Part shown: positions 35,033 to 46,425 of the stretch, piece after piece
Layout of the letters: each line of letters begins with the position of its first letter
Numbering within the stretch: the stretch's first letter is position 1
Source: Christensenella hongkongensis
GTDB lineage: Bacteria > Bacillota > Clostridia > Christensenellales > Christensenellaceae
Length of the DNA: 64,000 nucleotides
NCBI RefSeq assembly: GCF_000981035.1
Contig: NZ_LAYJ01000053.1
Span: 1-64,000 of the forward strand
Reading direction: 5' to 3'
Position numbers and translations under genes: made by a program
The notes under the pieces: generated by a model
The model's database searches: none
Seen by the model: the letters and a program-made list of their open reading frames with translations, nothing else
What the model was told of the DNA's origin: nothing

Positions 35033-38000
35033 TTGGCAGGAAAGGTACAAAGTATTATAGAGCTTGCGCAGGAAACGCTCCTGCGGATCACAGGCAGCGT
35101 ACAGGAATGGGAATCCTTTCTGGATTCTGCCGCATGGCTATATAAATACCCGTTCCACGAGCAGGCCCTTATTTACGCGCAAAGGCCGGACGCGCGTGCC
35201 TGCGCGTCATTCGAGCTTTGGAACGACCGTATGAGGCGTTGGATCAACCGTGGAGCTAAGGGGATCGCCCTGATCGACGACAGCGGCGAAAAACCATCGC
35301 TGAAGTATGTTTTCGACGTGTCGGACACCCGGCCTATGGCCAATCTCCCGTTCCGTCTATGGGAGATGCGGGAACAGGATGAAGAAAAGATACTGGAAGA
35401 ACTTGTAAACCATTTCGGAGAGATCGAAGAACGATCAGAGCTTCCCTTTTCGGACCGTCTTTTCGGCGTTATATCCAATGCCGTCACAGATAATCTCGGG
35501 GACTACTTTGACGGACTGCTCCGGGATATTGGCGGCAGTATGCTCGAGGGACAGGACGAGCTTGAAATTCGCGCAGACTTTCAGCGCCTTGTGGAAAACA
35601 GCGTCCATTACTGCCTGCTTGCGCGTCTTGGATATTCCCCGCGCGAATATTATGCGCCGGAAGAATTTGGTGATGTCATAGAGTTTCATACGCCCGGACT
35701 TGCGGCCCATCTTGGGAGCGCCGCAGGAGATATATCAGAAATGCTGCTCCGGCAGATCGAGCGGACAGAGCTTTCCCTCCTGTGGGAGGAACGCGGCAAA
35801 CTTGCCAAACCGGAAAAAGTATCGGAGAATGAAGAAAAACGGGAAACCGAAAGGAGTAAAGAATATGGAGATCACATACAAAGAGAAAAACGGACAGATG
35901 ATCCCCGAACTCACGATGCCGCGCCAGCCGCAGGAGAAGATCGGGAAATACGGGAGGATGCGCAGGACATTCCTGCAAGACCACAGGAAAGGGCTGTACA
36001 ACAGCCTGCTTCTGAACGGGAAACTGACGGAACACCTGATCGAGGTAGACCGGAAAGTCCGCGGGATCGTGGAACTGGCCATAACGAAGATGGCGCAGGA
36101 CGAGGGCGTGACGGAGGAGCTGAAAGCGTCCGATCCCATGAAGTGGACGGGCCTGATGAACAATCTGAAGCAGGCGGCGGAGGAAGCGGTGATCCACGAC
36201 CTCATATACAATTAACCGAAACCGAAAGACCGGAGGACAACGGAGCCCCCGGTTTTTTATTGCAGGAAAACAGTCCGCAGGAACAACTGTCCCTGCTCGA
36301 AACGGAGCCGGGATTCACCTTGCCGCAGCAAATAGTGGACGAAGCCCTGTGCCTTGGCGGGAACAAAAGAAACAGCGCCCTGCGTATTTGCGCCAAATTC
36401 AAGAAAGACAAAGGGCTTGCAGAAAACGCCGCATTTCTGCGGGAGGAATACGGTACGGGCGGCCGCGGGTTTTATACGGACAATCAGCCTGTATCCATGT
36501 GGTTTGATGGAACAGGCGTCCGCATCGTGCAGGGCCGGAGCGTCGAGAAAGCTGCCGGGCATATTTTGCTTACATGGGAACAGGCGGCAAAGCGCGTGAT
36601 GGAGCTTCTCACGCTTGGACGTTACCTGCCGAAAAAAGAACTGAAGCGGGTAGATGAAGCGGAACGTGCGGAGATCGCGGGCAGCCTGTATTTCTTTTTC
36701 CGGGACGATCACCAAAATCTTCCGCAGGAATGGAAAACGGAAGGCTCGGGCGCACCGGAAGTACAGGCGCACATCATAGATATGCTGTCGCGGGAAGAAG
36801 GCATAGAAGATATTCTGCAAAGGCTGAAATCCGCCATCGAAGATTTCAGGCAGGATCCTCCCGCGCGCCGTATTCTCCATGATCCCGGGCGCCTTTTGCA
36901 GGACGTTTCCGACCTGAAACGTATCCCGCTTGTTTTTGAGGCGCAGGAAACTGCGCGGGAGCTTCCCCGGCGCTTTATTACCGACGATGAGATCGCGGGA
37001 TTTTTTCAAAATTTTATTCACGTTACAGATAATAAGTACCGCACATACCTATACTTTCAAAAGGAAAGATCCAATCAGGAGCGCGGGAACTTCCTGAGCG
37101 AAATATTCGGCACAGGCGGAAGTTATCCGGGAATGTCCGGAACAGATGACAGCGGCGAATGGCACGACAGGAAAGGCATTGCCCTCTCACGCGGCAGCAT
37201 TGCCGCTCCGTATGACAAAGTGCTCATCTCATGGACAAAAGCAGCGAAGTATATCGGCAGCATGATCGAGCAGGACAGATACCTCACCCCGGAAGAAAAG
37301 GCATACCTGCCGGAATATGAACGCAGAGAGGCGGAACGGGAACAAAAACAGGAGGAAGCCCGCCTGCTCCGCGAAGCGGAAGAACGTATCGCAAAGCGGA
37401 CACGGGAACAGGAATGGGAAAGGCGGGAATCAGCAGGTTACGATTATTCGCTTGGCACGGAAGTGTTCCTGTCTACCGGAACTCACACCATCCTCGGGAT
37501 CACGGATGATACAGTAACAGTCAACGATGAGAAATATCCGCTTTTGACCAAAGAGATCCCGCGCGGAGATTTTGACCGTATGCTGCGGCAGGACAGCCGC
37601 AATGACAGCCTTATGACCGAATCGCAGGAGGCAACAGAAAGCCCCTATGCGTATGCTGTAAACGATACGGTGTATCTCGACGGGACTGCTTTCCGAATCA
37701 CACAGATCACGGACAATGAGGTACAGCTTCTCGATCCTGCGCTTTCCCACCCTGTTTTCCGCGCAGAAAACAAAGAGACATTCCAACATCTTTTGGAGCA
37801 GGACGAGCGCAATGCCAAATATATGCCGGAGATGTCCCATCGGGCAATCGCGAAAACAAATCTTGCCGAAGCCCCGGACAATATACCGGAGTCTACGCCC
37901 CCGCAAAAGCAACAGGCGGAAAATTACCGTATTACAGATGATGAGCTTGGCTATGGCGGCAAAAAGGAGAAATTCAGCAGGAATATTGCCGCGATCCGTA

Positions 38001-41000
38001 TCCTTCAGACGATTGAGAAAGAAAACCGCGCTGCTACGCCGGACGAACAGGAAGCGCTGGCGCAGTATGTGGGCTGGGGCGGGATACCGGAAGCGTTTGA
38101 CGAACACAACGATTCCTGGAAAACCGAATATGCAGAACTCAAAGGATCGCTGTCCGAAACGGAATATGAATCCTCACGCGCGTCTGTCCTGAATGCCCAC
38201 TACACCTCTCCTACCGTAATCCGCGCCATCTATGACTGCATTGCGGAAATGGGATTTGAAACCGGGAACATTCTGGAGCCATCATGCGGCACGGGAAACT
38301 TTTTCGGTATGCTGCCGGATTCCATGACAAACAGCAAGCTATATGGGATCGAGCTTGACAGTATCACCGGGCGCATCGCAAAGCAGCTTTATCCGAATGC
38401 GGAGATCACAGTACAGGGCTACGAACACACCAACCTGCCGGACAGCTTTTTTGACCTTGCCATTGGCAATGTCCCGTTTGGAAATTACCGCGTGCCGGAT
38501 AAACGGTACGACAAAAACAAGTTTTCCATTCATGATTACTTTTTTGCCAAAACGCTGGACAAGGTGCGCCCGGGCGGGATCGTGGCCTTTGTGGTCAGCC
38601 GCTTTACGATGGACAAGAAAGACTCCTCTGTCCGCAAATATATCGCGGAGCGCGCAGATTTTCTTGGAGCGGTAAGGCTGCCGAATAACGCTTTTTCCAA
38701 AAATGCAGGAACAGAGGTCACGGCAGATATCCTGTTCCTGCAAAAGCGCGACAGGCCGCAGGCCGTGGAAGCCGACTGGATACACGCACAGAAAACGGAG
38801 GACGGGTATTCTATCAATTCATACTTCATAGATCACCCGGAAATGGTACTCGGTATGTTATCCACCGAACATACGCAATACGGTGGAAAAGATGTAAAGT
38901 GTGTTCCGATCCCCGGCGCAGACCTCGGGAAGCAGCTGAAAGAGGCATTGTCGCATATCGACGCGCGCATCACTGACTATGATGTAGAGTTCCCGGAACA
39001 GGACGAAACGGAGTCCATCCCAGCCGATCCGAATGTGCGCAATTACAGCTATACCCTGCATGACGGAAAGATATATTTCCGGGAAAACAGCCGCATGAAC
39101 CGCGTGGATGTGTCTTTGACCGCCGAAAATCGGATACGCGGCATGATCGGGATACGGGACTGTATGCGCCGCCTGATCGACGTCCAAATGGAAAACGGAA
39201 CGGAAGAGGAAGTACAGCAGGAACAACGAAAGCTCAATTCGCTGTACGACAGTTACACCAAAAAATATGGGCTGCTCAATTCGCGCGGCAACAGCATGGC
39301 GTTTTCAGACGATTCGGCGTACTTCCTTATTTGCTCCCTTGAAATACTGGACGCGGACGGAAAACTAAAACGTAAAGCAGACATGTTTTCCAAACGCACC
39401 ATCCGGCAGCCGGAAGCCGTTACTTCGGTGGATACCGCGCAGGAAGCCCTTACGGTATCCCTTGCCGAAAAAGCAAAGGTGGATCTTACATATATGGAGC
39501 AGCTTACCGGAATATCCGGCAGCGAGATCGTGCGGGAGCTGCGGGGGATCATCTTCCGGGATTTCGGAACGCTGATTTCCGAAGAAATCGAACGGGATTC
39601 TTTTGATCCCGAACAATTCCCGCTTGTAACAGCCGACGAATACCTGTCCGGCAACGTGCGGGCAAAACTCAAGCAGGCGCTCGGCATTTACAAGGTTTTA
39701 CAGGAACACGGAGCGGAAGCGGGCTTACTGGATACTGTGCGGATACAGGTGGAAGCCCTTGAAAAAGTACAGCCGAAAGACCTGTCCGCAAGCGAGATCG
39801 ACATACGGCTGGGCGCAACGTGGCTCCCGCCGGAATATGTCGAGCAGTTTATTTACGAACTGCTGAAGCCGTCCCCTTACCTCAAAACAAAGATCCATGT
39901 GCGGTATTCCCCGTCCACCGCCCTTTGGAATATCTCAAATAAGAACTGGGACGATAAAAACATTGCCGTGACCAATACATACGGAACGAAGCGCGTGGGA
40001 GCATACAAGATCATTGAGGAGACGCTTAACCTGAAAGACGTGCGCGTCTTTGATAAGCGTACCGATCCCGATGGTACGGAAACCCGTGTACTGAATGTGG
40101 AGCAGACCATGATCGCACAGCAGAAACAGCAGACGATCAAAGACGAATTTCACAAGTGGGTATGGGCGGATATGGACAGGCGGGACGCGCTTACCAGGAT
40201 ATATAACGAAAAGCTCAACGCCATCCGTCCCCGGGAATATAACGGGAGCCATCTGAGGTTTCCCGGCATGAACCCGGAAATCCGGCTGAAAGAACATCAA
40301 CTGAACGCAGTGGCGCGGACGGTCTACGGCGGGAATACCCTGCTCGCGCACGTCGTGGGCGCGGGCAAAACCTACGAGATGACCGCCGCGGCAATGGAAC
40401 TCAAACGGCTCGGACTGTGTCAGAAGAGCCTGTTTGTCGTACCCAACCACCTGACCGGACAATGGGGCGCTGAATTCTTGCAGCTTTATCCGTCGGCCAA
40501 TATCCTTGTGGCAACGAAAAAAGACTTTGAAACGGCGAACCGGAAAAAGTTTTGCGCGCGTATCGCGTCCGGGGACTATGATGCGGTCATTATTGGACAC
40601 TCCCAGTTTGAAAAGATACCGCTTTCCATGGGACGGCAGATCATGATGATTCGGGAACAGATAGACGAGATCGTCGCGGGTATTGCAGAACTGAAAGAGG
40701 CGAACGGCGAACGCTTTACCATCAAGCAAATGGAAAAAAGTAAAAAACGCCTGGAAGCCAAACTTGCGAAGCTCACGGATACCAGCCGGAAAGACGACGT
40801 CGTAACGTTCGAGGAATTGGGTGTGGACAGGCTGTTTGTGGACGAGGCGCATTTTTACAAGAACCTGTTCCTGTTCACCAAAATGCGCAATGTAGCGGGG
40901 CTTTCCCAAACGGAAGCGCAGAAATCCGCAGACCTCTTTGGAAAGACGCGGTACCTGGATGAGATCACCGGAGGCCGGGGAACTGTATTTGCCACGGGTA

Positions 41001-41851
41001 CGCCGATCAGCAACAGCATGACGGAACTGTATACCATGCAGCGCTACCTCCAGTATTCATTACTTCAAAAAAATGATCTGGTACATTTTGACGCATGGGC
41101 GTCAACCTTTGGCGAGACCGTAACGGCGCTTGAACTGAAACCGGAAGGAACGGGATACAGGCTGCGCACACGGTTCGCCCGCTTTTACAATCTGCCGGAA
41201 CTGCTTGCCATGTTCAAGGAGTGCGCGGATATACGGACGGCGGACACATTGGATTTGCCTGTTCCGGAAGCAAACTATCATACGGTAGTGACAAAGTCAA
41301 GCGACTTTCAAAAAGAGATGGTAGCGGAATTTGCAGATCGTGCCGATGTGGTGCGGAGCGGAAAAATGGATCCAACAATAGACAATATGCTGAAAATTAC
41401 CAACGACGGGCGCAAGCTCGCGCTTGACCAGCGCATCCTGAACTCTATGCTGGAGGACGATCCGCAAAGCAAAATAAATGCCTGCGTGGAAAATATCTTA
41501 AAAGTGTACCGGGATACAACAGATCAAAAAGGAACGCAGCTGGTGTTCTCTGATCTTTCCACGCCGCAGGGAGCTTTGGAACTGACTAAAGACGAAAACG
41601 GCGTATATTCCCTGCCGAACGGCTTTTCCAATGTCTACGAAGATATACGGGTAAAGCTTCTGAACAAAGGCATACCGCGCGATGAGATCGCCTTTATTCA
41701 CGAGGCGAATACGGACGCGAAAAAAATTGACCTGTTTTCCAAAGTGCGGAGCGGAAAGGTGCGTATCCTCATGGGATCGACTTCTAAAATGGGCGCCGGG
41801 ACCAACGTACAGGACAGGCTTGCGGCGCTCCATCATGTCGATGTGCCGTGG
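35033..41851 (+). CDS. methylase/SNF2-helicase fusion protein, 5' exon
   Basis: First 2273 codons of a 2582-aa protein that resumes at 44218 after a group II intron. The start is TTG behind AGGAGG. Order: an N-terminal ArdC-like region (about 1-130), a low-complexity Asp/Arg/Gly-rich linker (about 280-400) that overlaps tnpV in another frame, two related modules of about 150 residues (FTLPQQIVDEAL; ITDDEIAGFFQNFI), an adenine methyltransferase domain with EPSCGTGNFFG near 1080 and GNVPFGNY near 1145, and an SNF2/DEAD helicase with VVGAGKT near 1775, DEAH near 1935 and SKMGAGTNVQDR near 2250. It likely protects or processes ICE DNA during transfer. Confidence 0.85.
35865..36215 (+). CDS. tnpV: TnpV-like protein nested in the helicase gene
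   Basis: A 116-aa protein in the +1 frame relative to the surrounding gene, with AAAGGAG 8 nt before ATG 35865. MEITYKEKNGQMIPELTMP, GRMRRTFLQDHRKGLYNSLLLNGKL and HDLIYN match the TnpV family of transposon-encoded proteins. The host frame here encodes only a disordered Asp/Arg/Gly/Glu-rich linker, the expected signature of overprinting. Function of TnpV is not established. Confidence 0.75.
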   Translation: MEITYKEKNGQMIPELTMPRQPQEKIGKYGRMRRTFLQDHRKGLYNSLLLNGKLTEHLIEVDRKVRGIVELAITKMAQDEGVTEELKASDPMKWTGLMNNLKQAAEEAVIHDLIYN

Positions 41852-44217
41852 GTGCGACTTGAAGTCGCATAGATAATTGTTTAACTGAATAAAGATTAAA
41901 CCCGCTATTCCGTTAGCGGTAGCCTAGTGACACATGGAAGACTGGCAACGGTCTTTTGTGAAGCTGTCACGACAATGTAGCCCTCCGGTAATTCGGAGAA
42001 GCCAAAACCGCGAGGTGAGGGCGAGCCTGCGAGCATCAATGTGGGCGGGGCGCTAGGCTTGGGTAGTATGGCTAACATACGTGAACTGTCGTGTAAACAT
42101 CGTAACGTCCAACGAGCCAAAGATGCTGACAGGCTCCAGCCCAAAATGGGAAGCAGCCAGATAATCCCTTCCATGGTGGGATTACACGGATAAGTGCGCT
42201 GCCGGTGGATGAGACAGAGCCTAACCTACCTATTGTTATCTATGCGGAACAAGGTAAGCCTGTATCTCTCCTACAATGTAGGGAAGCTGCCCGTAAGGGC
42301 CGCCGATAGGGATGCAGGTAGAGGAAGTGCGGAAAAAGCGAATGCTGCTTTGTAATGAAGCAGATAGGGGTTTAGACGTTACCCCACACGAAAGTGGGCA
42401 GACTTCCGCAACGGTGGTTCTTTACAAGAAACCTATGGAACTTTTGAAAGGAGCAAAGCAAATGAACGCGAGTAAAACAGCGTGTGCAGCACCTAACTTG
42501 GAGCTGGCATGGGAGTCCATTGACTGGACAAAATGCGAAGCTGAGGTTAAAAAGCTACAGGAACGTATTGTAAAGGCTAGAAAGGAAGGCAGACACGGTA
42601 AGGTGAAAGCCTTGCAGTGGACGCTGACACACTCTTTTTCGGCAAAAGCAATCGCCATAAAAAGGGTGACAACTAACGAAGGGAAAAAGACAGCAGGGGT
42701 AGACGGTATCATATGGTCTACCGACAAAGAAAAAGTGGAGGCCATTCTGGAGCTAAAGAGGAAGGGCTACAAACCACAGCCATTACGCAGAGTATTCATC
42801 AAGAAAAGCAACGGAAAGTTGCGCCCGCTTGGGATACCTACAATGAAAGATCGGGCGATGCAAGCGTTGTATTTGCTTGCGTTGGAACCGATAGCAGAGA
42901 TGACAGCCGATCCGCATTCCTACGGATTTCGCAAAGGGCGGTGCTGTCAGGATGCGATTCAGCAGTGCCACACGATCTTGTCGCATGGTTACTCTCCCCA
43001 ATGGGTTTTAGAGGGAGACATCAAAGGTTGTTTTGACCATATTAGCCACGAGTGGCTGCTCGGAAATATTCCGACAGACACAAAGATATTGGAACAATGG
43101 TTAAAATGCGGGGTGATCTTCAACGGGGAACTATACCGGACGGAAGAAGGAACGATGCAGGGCGGAATTATTTCGCCCGCCCTTGCGAACATGGCATTGG
43201 ACGGTATTCAGGCAATGTTGGCACAACGGTACAAACGGCATTCCCGAAACGGGAAGCTGTATTCGCCGATGGTAAATATGGTTCGTTACGCGGATGATTT
43301 TATCATAACAAGTGCTGACAGGGATGTTTTGGAGAAAGAGATAAAGCCGATGTTAGTGGAGTTTCTTGCCGCGCGCGGACTGGAGCTGTCGGAAGAAAAG
43401 ACGGTAGTGACACACATAGATGATGGATTTGATTTTCTAGGATTCAATATTAGGAAGTTCAAAGAAACATTGTTGACACAGCCATCCAAGAAAAGCACCA
43501 AAAGGTTTTTGGATGGAATCCGTCATACGATTGACAGCAACAAATCGTGCACGCAGGAGACATTGATCCGGCTTCTGAATCCAAAGATTACCGGATGGGC
43601 AAACTATTACAGATGCGGCGCATCATCAAAAACTTTCCAAAAGGTAGATCATCAGATATTTTGTAAATTATGGCAGTGGGCGAAAAGGCGGCATCCGAAA
43701 AAGGGAAAGCGCTGGATCGCAAACAAATACTTCCATTACTACAAGGGGCAAAACTGGCGGTTTCTCGTGAAGCTGGATAAAAATGGCAAAGAAGACATAT
43801 TTCCTTTGAAATTGGCTTTTGATACCAAGATAATCCGGCATCAAAAGATCGTCAGTAAAGCCAATCCATTTGATCGTGAATGGAAAAGTTACTTTGAGGA
43901 AAGAATGACCTACAAAATGCTGTTATCCCTAAAGGGAAGAAAATCCTTAATGTATATGTGGAAAAAGCAGGATAAAAAGTGCCCGCTTTGCGGACAACCA
44001 ATCACTGCCGAAACCCAATGGAATGTACGGGAAGAAAAAGCGGATGGAAGAACAGTCCGGCTGCTCGTGCATGCCAAATGCTACAAAGAAAATCGTTAGT
44101 TGACTAGCTGGCCTTTAGAATGATAAAGGCTTAGAACTGCTTGAGCCGTATGAGGGGAAACTCTCACGTACGGTTCTTAGAGGGGAAGGCGGCAGTAATG
44201 CCGCCGACCTACTCGAC
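41852..44217 (+). mobile_element. group II intron with reverse transcriptase ORF
   Basis: The 2366-bp intron begins GTGCGAC at 41852 and ends in AC at 44217. Domain V is the 34-nt hairpin at 44143-44176 (GAGCCGTAT, GAAA loop, ACGGTTC, AGC triad) followed by a domain VI stem. Removing exactly this stretch joins VPW to RPADIEQREGRAIRQG in frame and restores helicase motif VI. The insertion therefore interrupts a highly conserved site but should be tolerated if it splices. Confidence 0.92.
42462..44099 (+). CDS. ltrA: group II intron maturase/reverse transcriptase
   Basis: A 545-aa intron-encoded protein. ATG 42462 behind AAAGGAG is preferred; the frame is open for 50 more codons upstream. RT blocks: AGVDG, IPTMKDRAMQALYLLALEP, EGDIKGCFD, QGGIISPALAN, and the catalytic VRYADDF near 290. 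The maturase X domain follows (NPKITGWANYYR). The C-terminal zinc/HNH-like part keeps CPLCGQPI and HAKC but lacks the usual His pair after the first Cys pair (WNVREE instead of W.VHH). DNA cleavage may thus be impaired while splicing is intact. Confidence 0.9.
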   Translation: MNASKTACAAPNLELAWESIDWTKCEAEVKKLQERIVKARKEGRHGKVKALQWTLTHSFSAKAIAIKRVTTNEGKKTAGVDGIIWSTDKEKVEAILELKRKGYKPQPLRRVFIKKSNGKLRPLGIPTMKDRAMQALYLLALEPIAEMTADPHSYGFRKGRCCQDAIQQCHTILSHGYSPQWVLEGDIKGCFDHISHEWLLGNIPTDTKILEQWLKCGVIFNGELYRTEEGTMQGGIISPALANMALDGIQAMLAQRYKRHSRNGKLYSPMVNMVRYADDFIITSADRDVLEKEIKPMLVEFLAARGLELSEEKTVVTHIDDGFDFLGFNIRKFKETLLTQPSKKSTKRFLDGIRHTIDSNKSCTQETLIRLLNPKITGWANYYRCGASSKTFQKVDHQIFCKLWQWAKRRHPKKGKRWIANKYFHYYKGQNWRFLVKLDKNGKEDIFPLKLAFDTKIIRHQKIVSKANPFDREWKSYFEERMTYKMLLSLKGRKSLMYMWKKQDKKCPLCGQPITAETQWNVREEKADGRTVRLLVHAKCYKENR

Positions 44218-45147
44218 CGCCCCGCTGACATCGAGCAGCGCGAAGGGCGCGCGATCCGGCAGGGAAACAACAACGAATCCGTAGATATTTTCCGGTATGT
44301 GACGGAGAATACGTTCGACGCATATATGTGGCAGACCATAGAAAGCAAACAGAAGTATATTGGGCAGATCATGACTTCAAAGGCTCCTGTCCGCTCATGC
44401 GAGGACGTGGACGAGGCCGCCCTTTCCTATGCGGAGGTCAAAATGCTCGCAACGGGCAATCCCTACATCAAAGAGAAAATGGACCTCGACATCGCCGTAT
44501 CGAGGCTGCGGCTGCTGCAATCGGATTATTTGAGCCGAAGGTATGAACTGGAGGACAAAGTAGCCAAACATTACCCTGTGATGATCGAACATACGAAAGA
44601 AACGGTTCGGGGGCTTAAGGCGGACATGGAGCTGCTCAGGCAGCATCAGAGCGAGGACTTCCCCGGTATGGAGATAGAAGGCGTACTGTTCAAGGAAAAA
44701 GCGGCGGCAGGCGCGGCAATCGTGGAACTCTGTAAACGGGCAAAAGATTCAAACGAACGGGAGATCGGGACGTATAAGGGATTCAAAATGCTGCTTTCGT
44801 TTGATACGTTTGACCGTCATTTCAAGCTGAACTGCAAAGGAACGATGTCCCATGTCACAGAGCTTGGAGCGGACGCGCTTGGGAACATGACGCGGATCGA
44901 GAATACCCTGAAAGGCGTCGCGGACAGAGCCAAGGCCAACGAGGAAAAATTGCAGGAGCTTCGGCGGCAGATGGAAAACGCGAAAGAAGAGATCGGGAGG
45001 CCGTTTAAGCAGGAACAGGAACTCAAAGAAAAAGCGGAACGCCTCACAGCGGTAAACGCACTGCTTAATCTCGGTGATGCGACGCCCGAAGCGGTGGACA
45101 CGACGCCGGAGGAAACGCAGGAAAAGACACAGGAAATACAACGATAG
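44218..45147 (+). CDS. methylase/SNF2-helicase fusion protein, 3' exon
   Basis: The last 309 codons of the protein interrupted at 41851, with no start of their own. They begin RPADIEQREGRAIRQGN, helicase motif VI with its arginine fingers, then a family-typical tail with ENTFDAYMWQTIESK and a long helical, Glu/Lys-rich C-terminal region (about 40 to 280 of this exon) likely to be coiled-coil. An internal ATG at 44299 would give a 282-aa fragment lacking motif VI. Confidence 0.85.
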   Translation, partial: RPADIEQREGRAIRQGNNNESVDIFRYVTENTFDAYMWQTIESKQKYIGQIMTSKAPVRSCEDVDEAALSYAEVKMLATGNPYIKEKMDLDIAVSRLRLLQSDYLSRRYELEDKVAKHYPVMIEHTKETVRGLKADMELLRQHQSEDFPGMEIEGVLFKEKAAAGAAIVELCKRAKDSNEREIGTYKGFKMLLSFDTFDRHFKLNCKGTMSHVTELGADALGNMTRIENTLKGVADRAKANEEKLQELRRQMENAKEEIGRPFKQEQELKEKAERLTAVNALLNLGDATPEAVDTTPEETQEKTQEIQR

Positions 45148-45161
45148 ATGGAGGAAGCGAT

Positions 45162-46166
45162 ATGGGAATACCAAAACAGGTACATCCTGTAACACGGGAG
45201 CAGATCGAGGCGGCAAAACGTCCCGATCTGTTTTCATATTTGAGTCAATATGAACCGGACGAATTGGTACGGGTATCTGGGAATATCTACTGCACCCGGA
45301 CGCATGACAGTCTGAAAATCTCCAACGGAAAATGGTTTTGGTGGTCGCGCGGGATCGGCGGCAGAAGCGCGCTGGATTACCTGATCAAAGTGCGCGGTAT
45401 GGGATTTGTACAGGCAGTGGAACATCTATGTGATAAAGACAAATATCTTGCCCCGATGCCCAGATACACAAGCCAACCTAAACCAAAGCCGCCTTTCATT
45501 CTTCCGGAGCGGAATATAAATAACGACCGGGTGATGCGTTATCTCACTGCACGCGGTATCTCCCCTGCCCTGCTTCAAGTCTGCATTGAAAAAGGAACGG
45601 TTTATGAGGAACGGAAGTATGGAAACTGCTGTTTCGTTGGGTATGATTGCACAGGGAAAGCGCAGTATGCCATGATTAGAAGCAGTAATCCCGCTTCCAC
45701 ATTTATGCGGGAAGCGGAGGGAAGCAATAAGGAATATTCGTTCCGCATCCCGTTCCTGTCTGAAAACGATACGGTATATGTTTGTGAAAGCGCCATCGAC
45801 CTGCTGTCTCTCGCAACCCTACGAATGAGGAAAGGCATAGACATAAGGCAGGAAAACTATCTCTCCTTATCCGGCGTTTATCAGCCAAAAGAAGTGATAC
45901 GGGAAACGCCGCTCCCAGCAGCCCTTGCCCGTTTTCTCAAAGAAAACGGCAATATCCGCAATATTTCCCTGCGGCTCGATAGCGACCTTGCAGGGCAAAG
46001 AGCGGCGCACACCATACAGATATTGCTGGAAAACAGCGGATATACCGTAACATACGATCCGCCGGAATGTGGAAAGGATTATAACGATATGCTGATGAAA
46101 AGCAAAGGATTATCTAAAATCCGTACAAGGCAGTCAAATCATGTTATAAGGGAGGAAGCAAGATGA
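45162..46166 (+). CDS. DUF3991/Toprim-domain primase-like protein
   Basis: A 334-aa protein. The N-terminal half has a zinc-finger-like or DUF3991 region (IYCTRTHDSLKISNGKWFWWSRGIGGRSALDYL) as in DnaG-type primases of ICEs. The Toprim part has VYVCESAIDLLSL near 210 with the catalytic Glu and LRLDSDLAGQRAA near 280 with the DxD motif. It is probably needed for primer synthesis on the transferred single strand or for element replication. It lies 14 bp after the helicase gene and overlaps the next by 4 bp. Confidence 0.82.
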   Translation: MGIPKQVHPVTREQIEAAKRPDLFSYLSQYEPDELVRVSGNIYCTRTHDSLKISNGKWFWWSRGIGGRSALDYLIKVRGMGFVQAVEHLCDKDKYLAPMPRYTSQPKPKPPFILPERNINNDRVMRYLTARGISPALLQVCIEKGTVYEERKYGNCCFVGYDCTGKAQYAMIRSSNPASTFMREAEGSNKEYSFRIPFLSENDTVYVCESAIDLLSLATLRMRKGIDIRQENYLSLSGVYQPKEVIRETPLPAALARFLKENGNIRNISLRLDSDLAGQRAAHTIQILLENSGYTVTYDPPECGKDYNDMLMKSKGLSKIRTRQSNHVIREEAR

Positions 46167-46366
46167 AACAGCCATATAGGGTAACAATAACCGAAACATT
46201 GTCCATGACAGTAGAGGTAGCAGCCGCAGACAGACGGGAAGCCGAACAGCTCGTATCGGCTCAATGGTATAGGGGGGAATACATTTTGGATGCAGATCAT
46301 TTTACAGGTGTTGAATTTCACGGGCAAAGAGCACATAAAAAGTTGTCGCGGGAGGATGCAAGATGA
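46163..46366 (+). CDS. DpnD/PcfM-family small protein
   Basis: A 67-aa protein with YRVTITETLSMTVEVAAADRREAEQLV, the PcfM/DpnD pattern found in conjugative plasmids and ICEs. It forms a small beta-alpha domain of unknown function. ATGA overlaps at both ends tie it to the primase-like gene and to the open frame of the HTH gene, so it is part of the same operon. Confidence 0.7.
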   Translation: MKQPYRVTITETLSMTVEVAAADRREAEQLVSAQWYRGEYILDADHFTGVEFHGQRAHKKLSREDAR

Positions 46367-46378
46367 GTATTCACTTGA

Positions 46379-46407
46379 TTGACAATAGTTCGGTAAACCG
46401 ATATAAT
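46379..46407 (+). promoter_or_regulatory. perfect consensus promoter with an embedded operator
   Basis: TTGACA (46379-46384), 17 bp, TATAAT (46402-46407). The spacer contains the palindrome TCGGTAAACCGA at 46390-46401 (5-bp arms), well placed for steric repression by the HTH protein encoded just downstream. Confidence 0.8.
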
Positions 46408-46425
46408 CATTCTAAAGGCAGGTGG

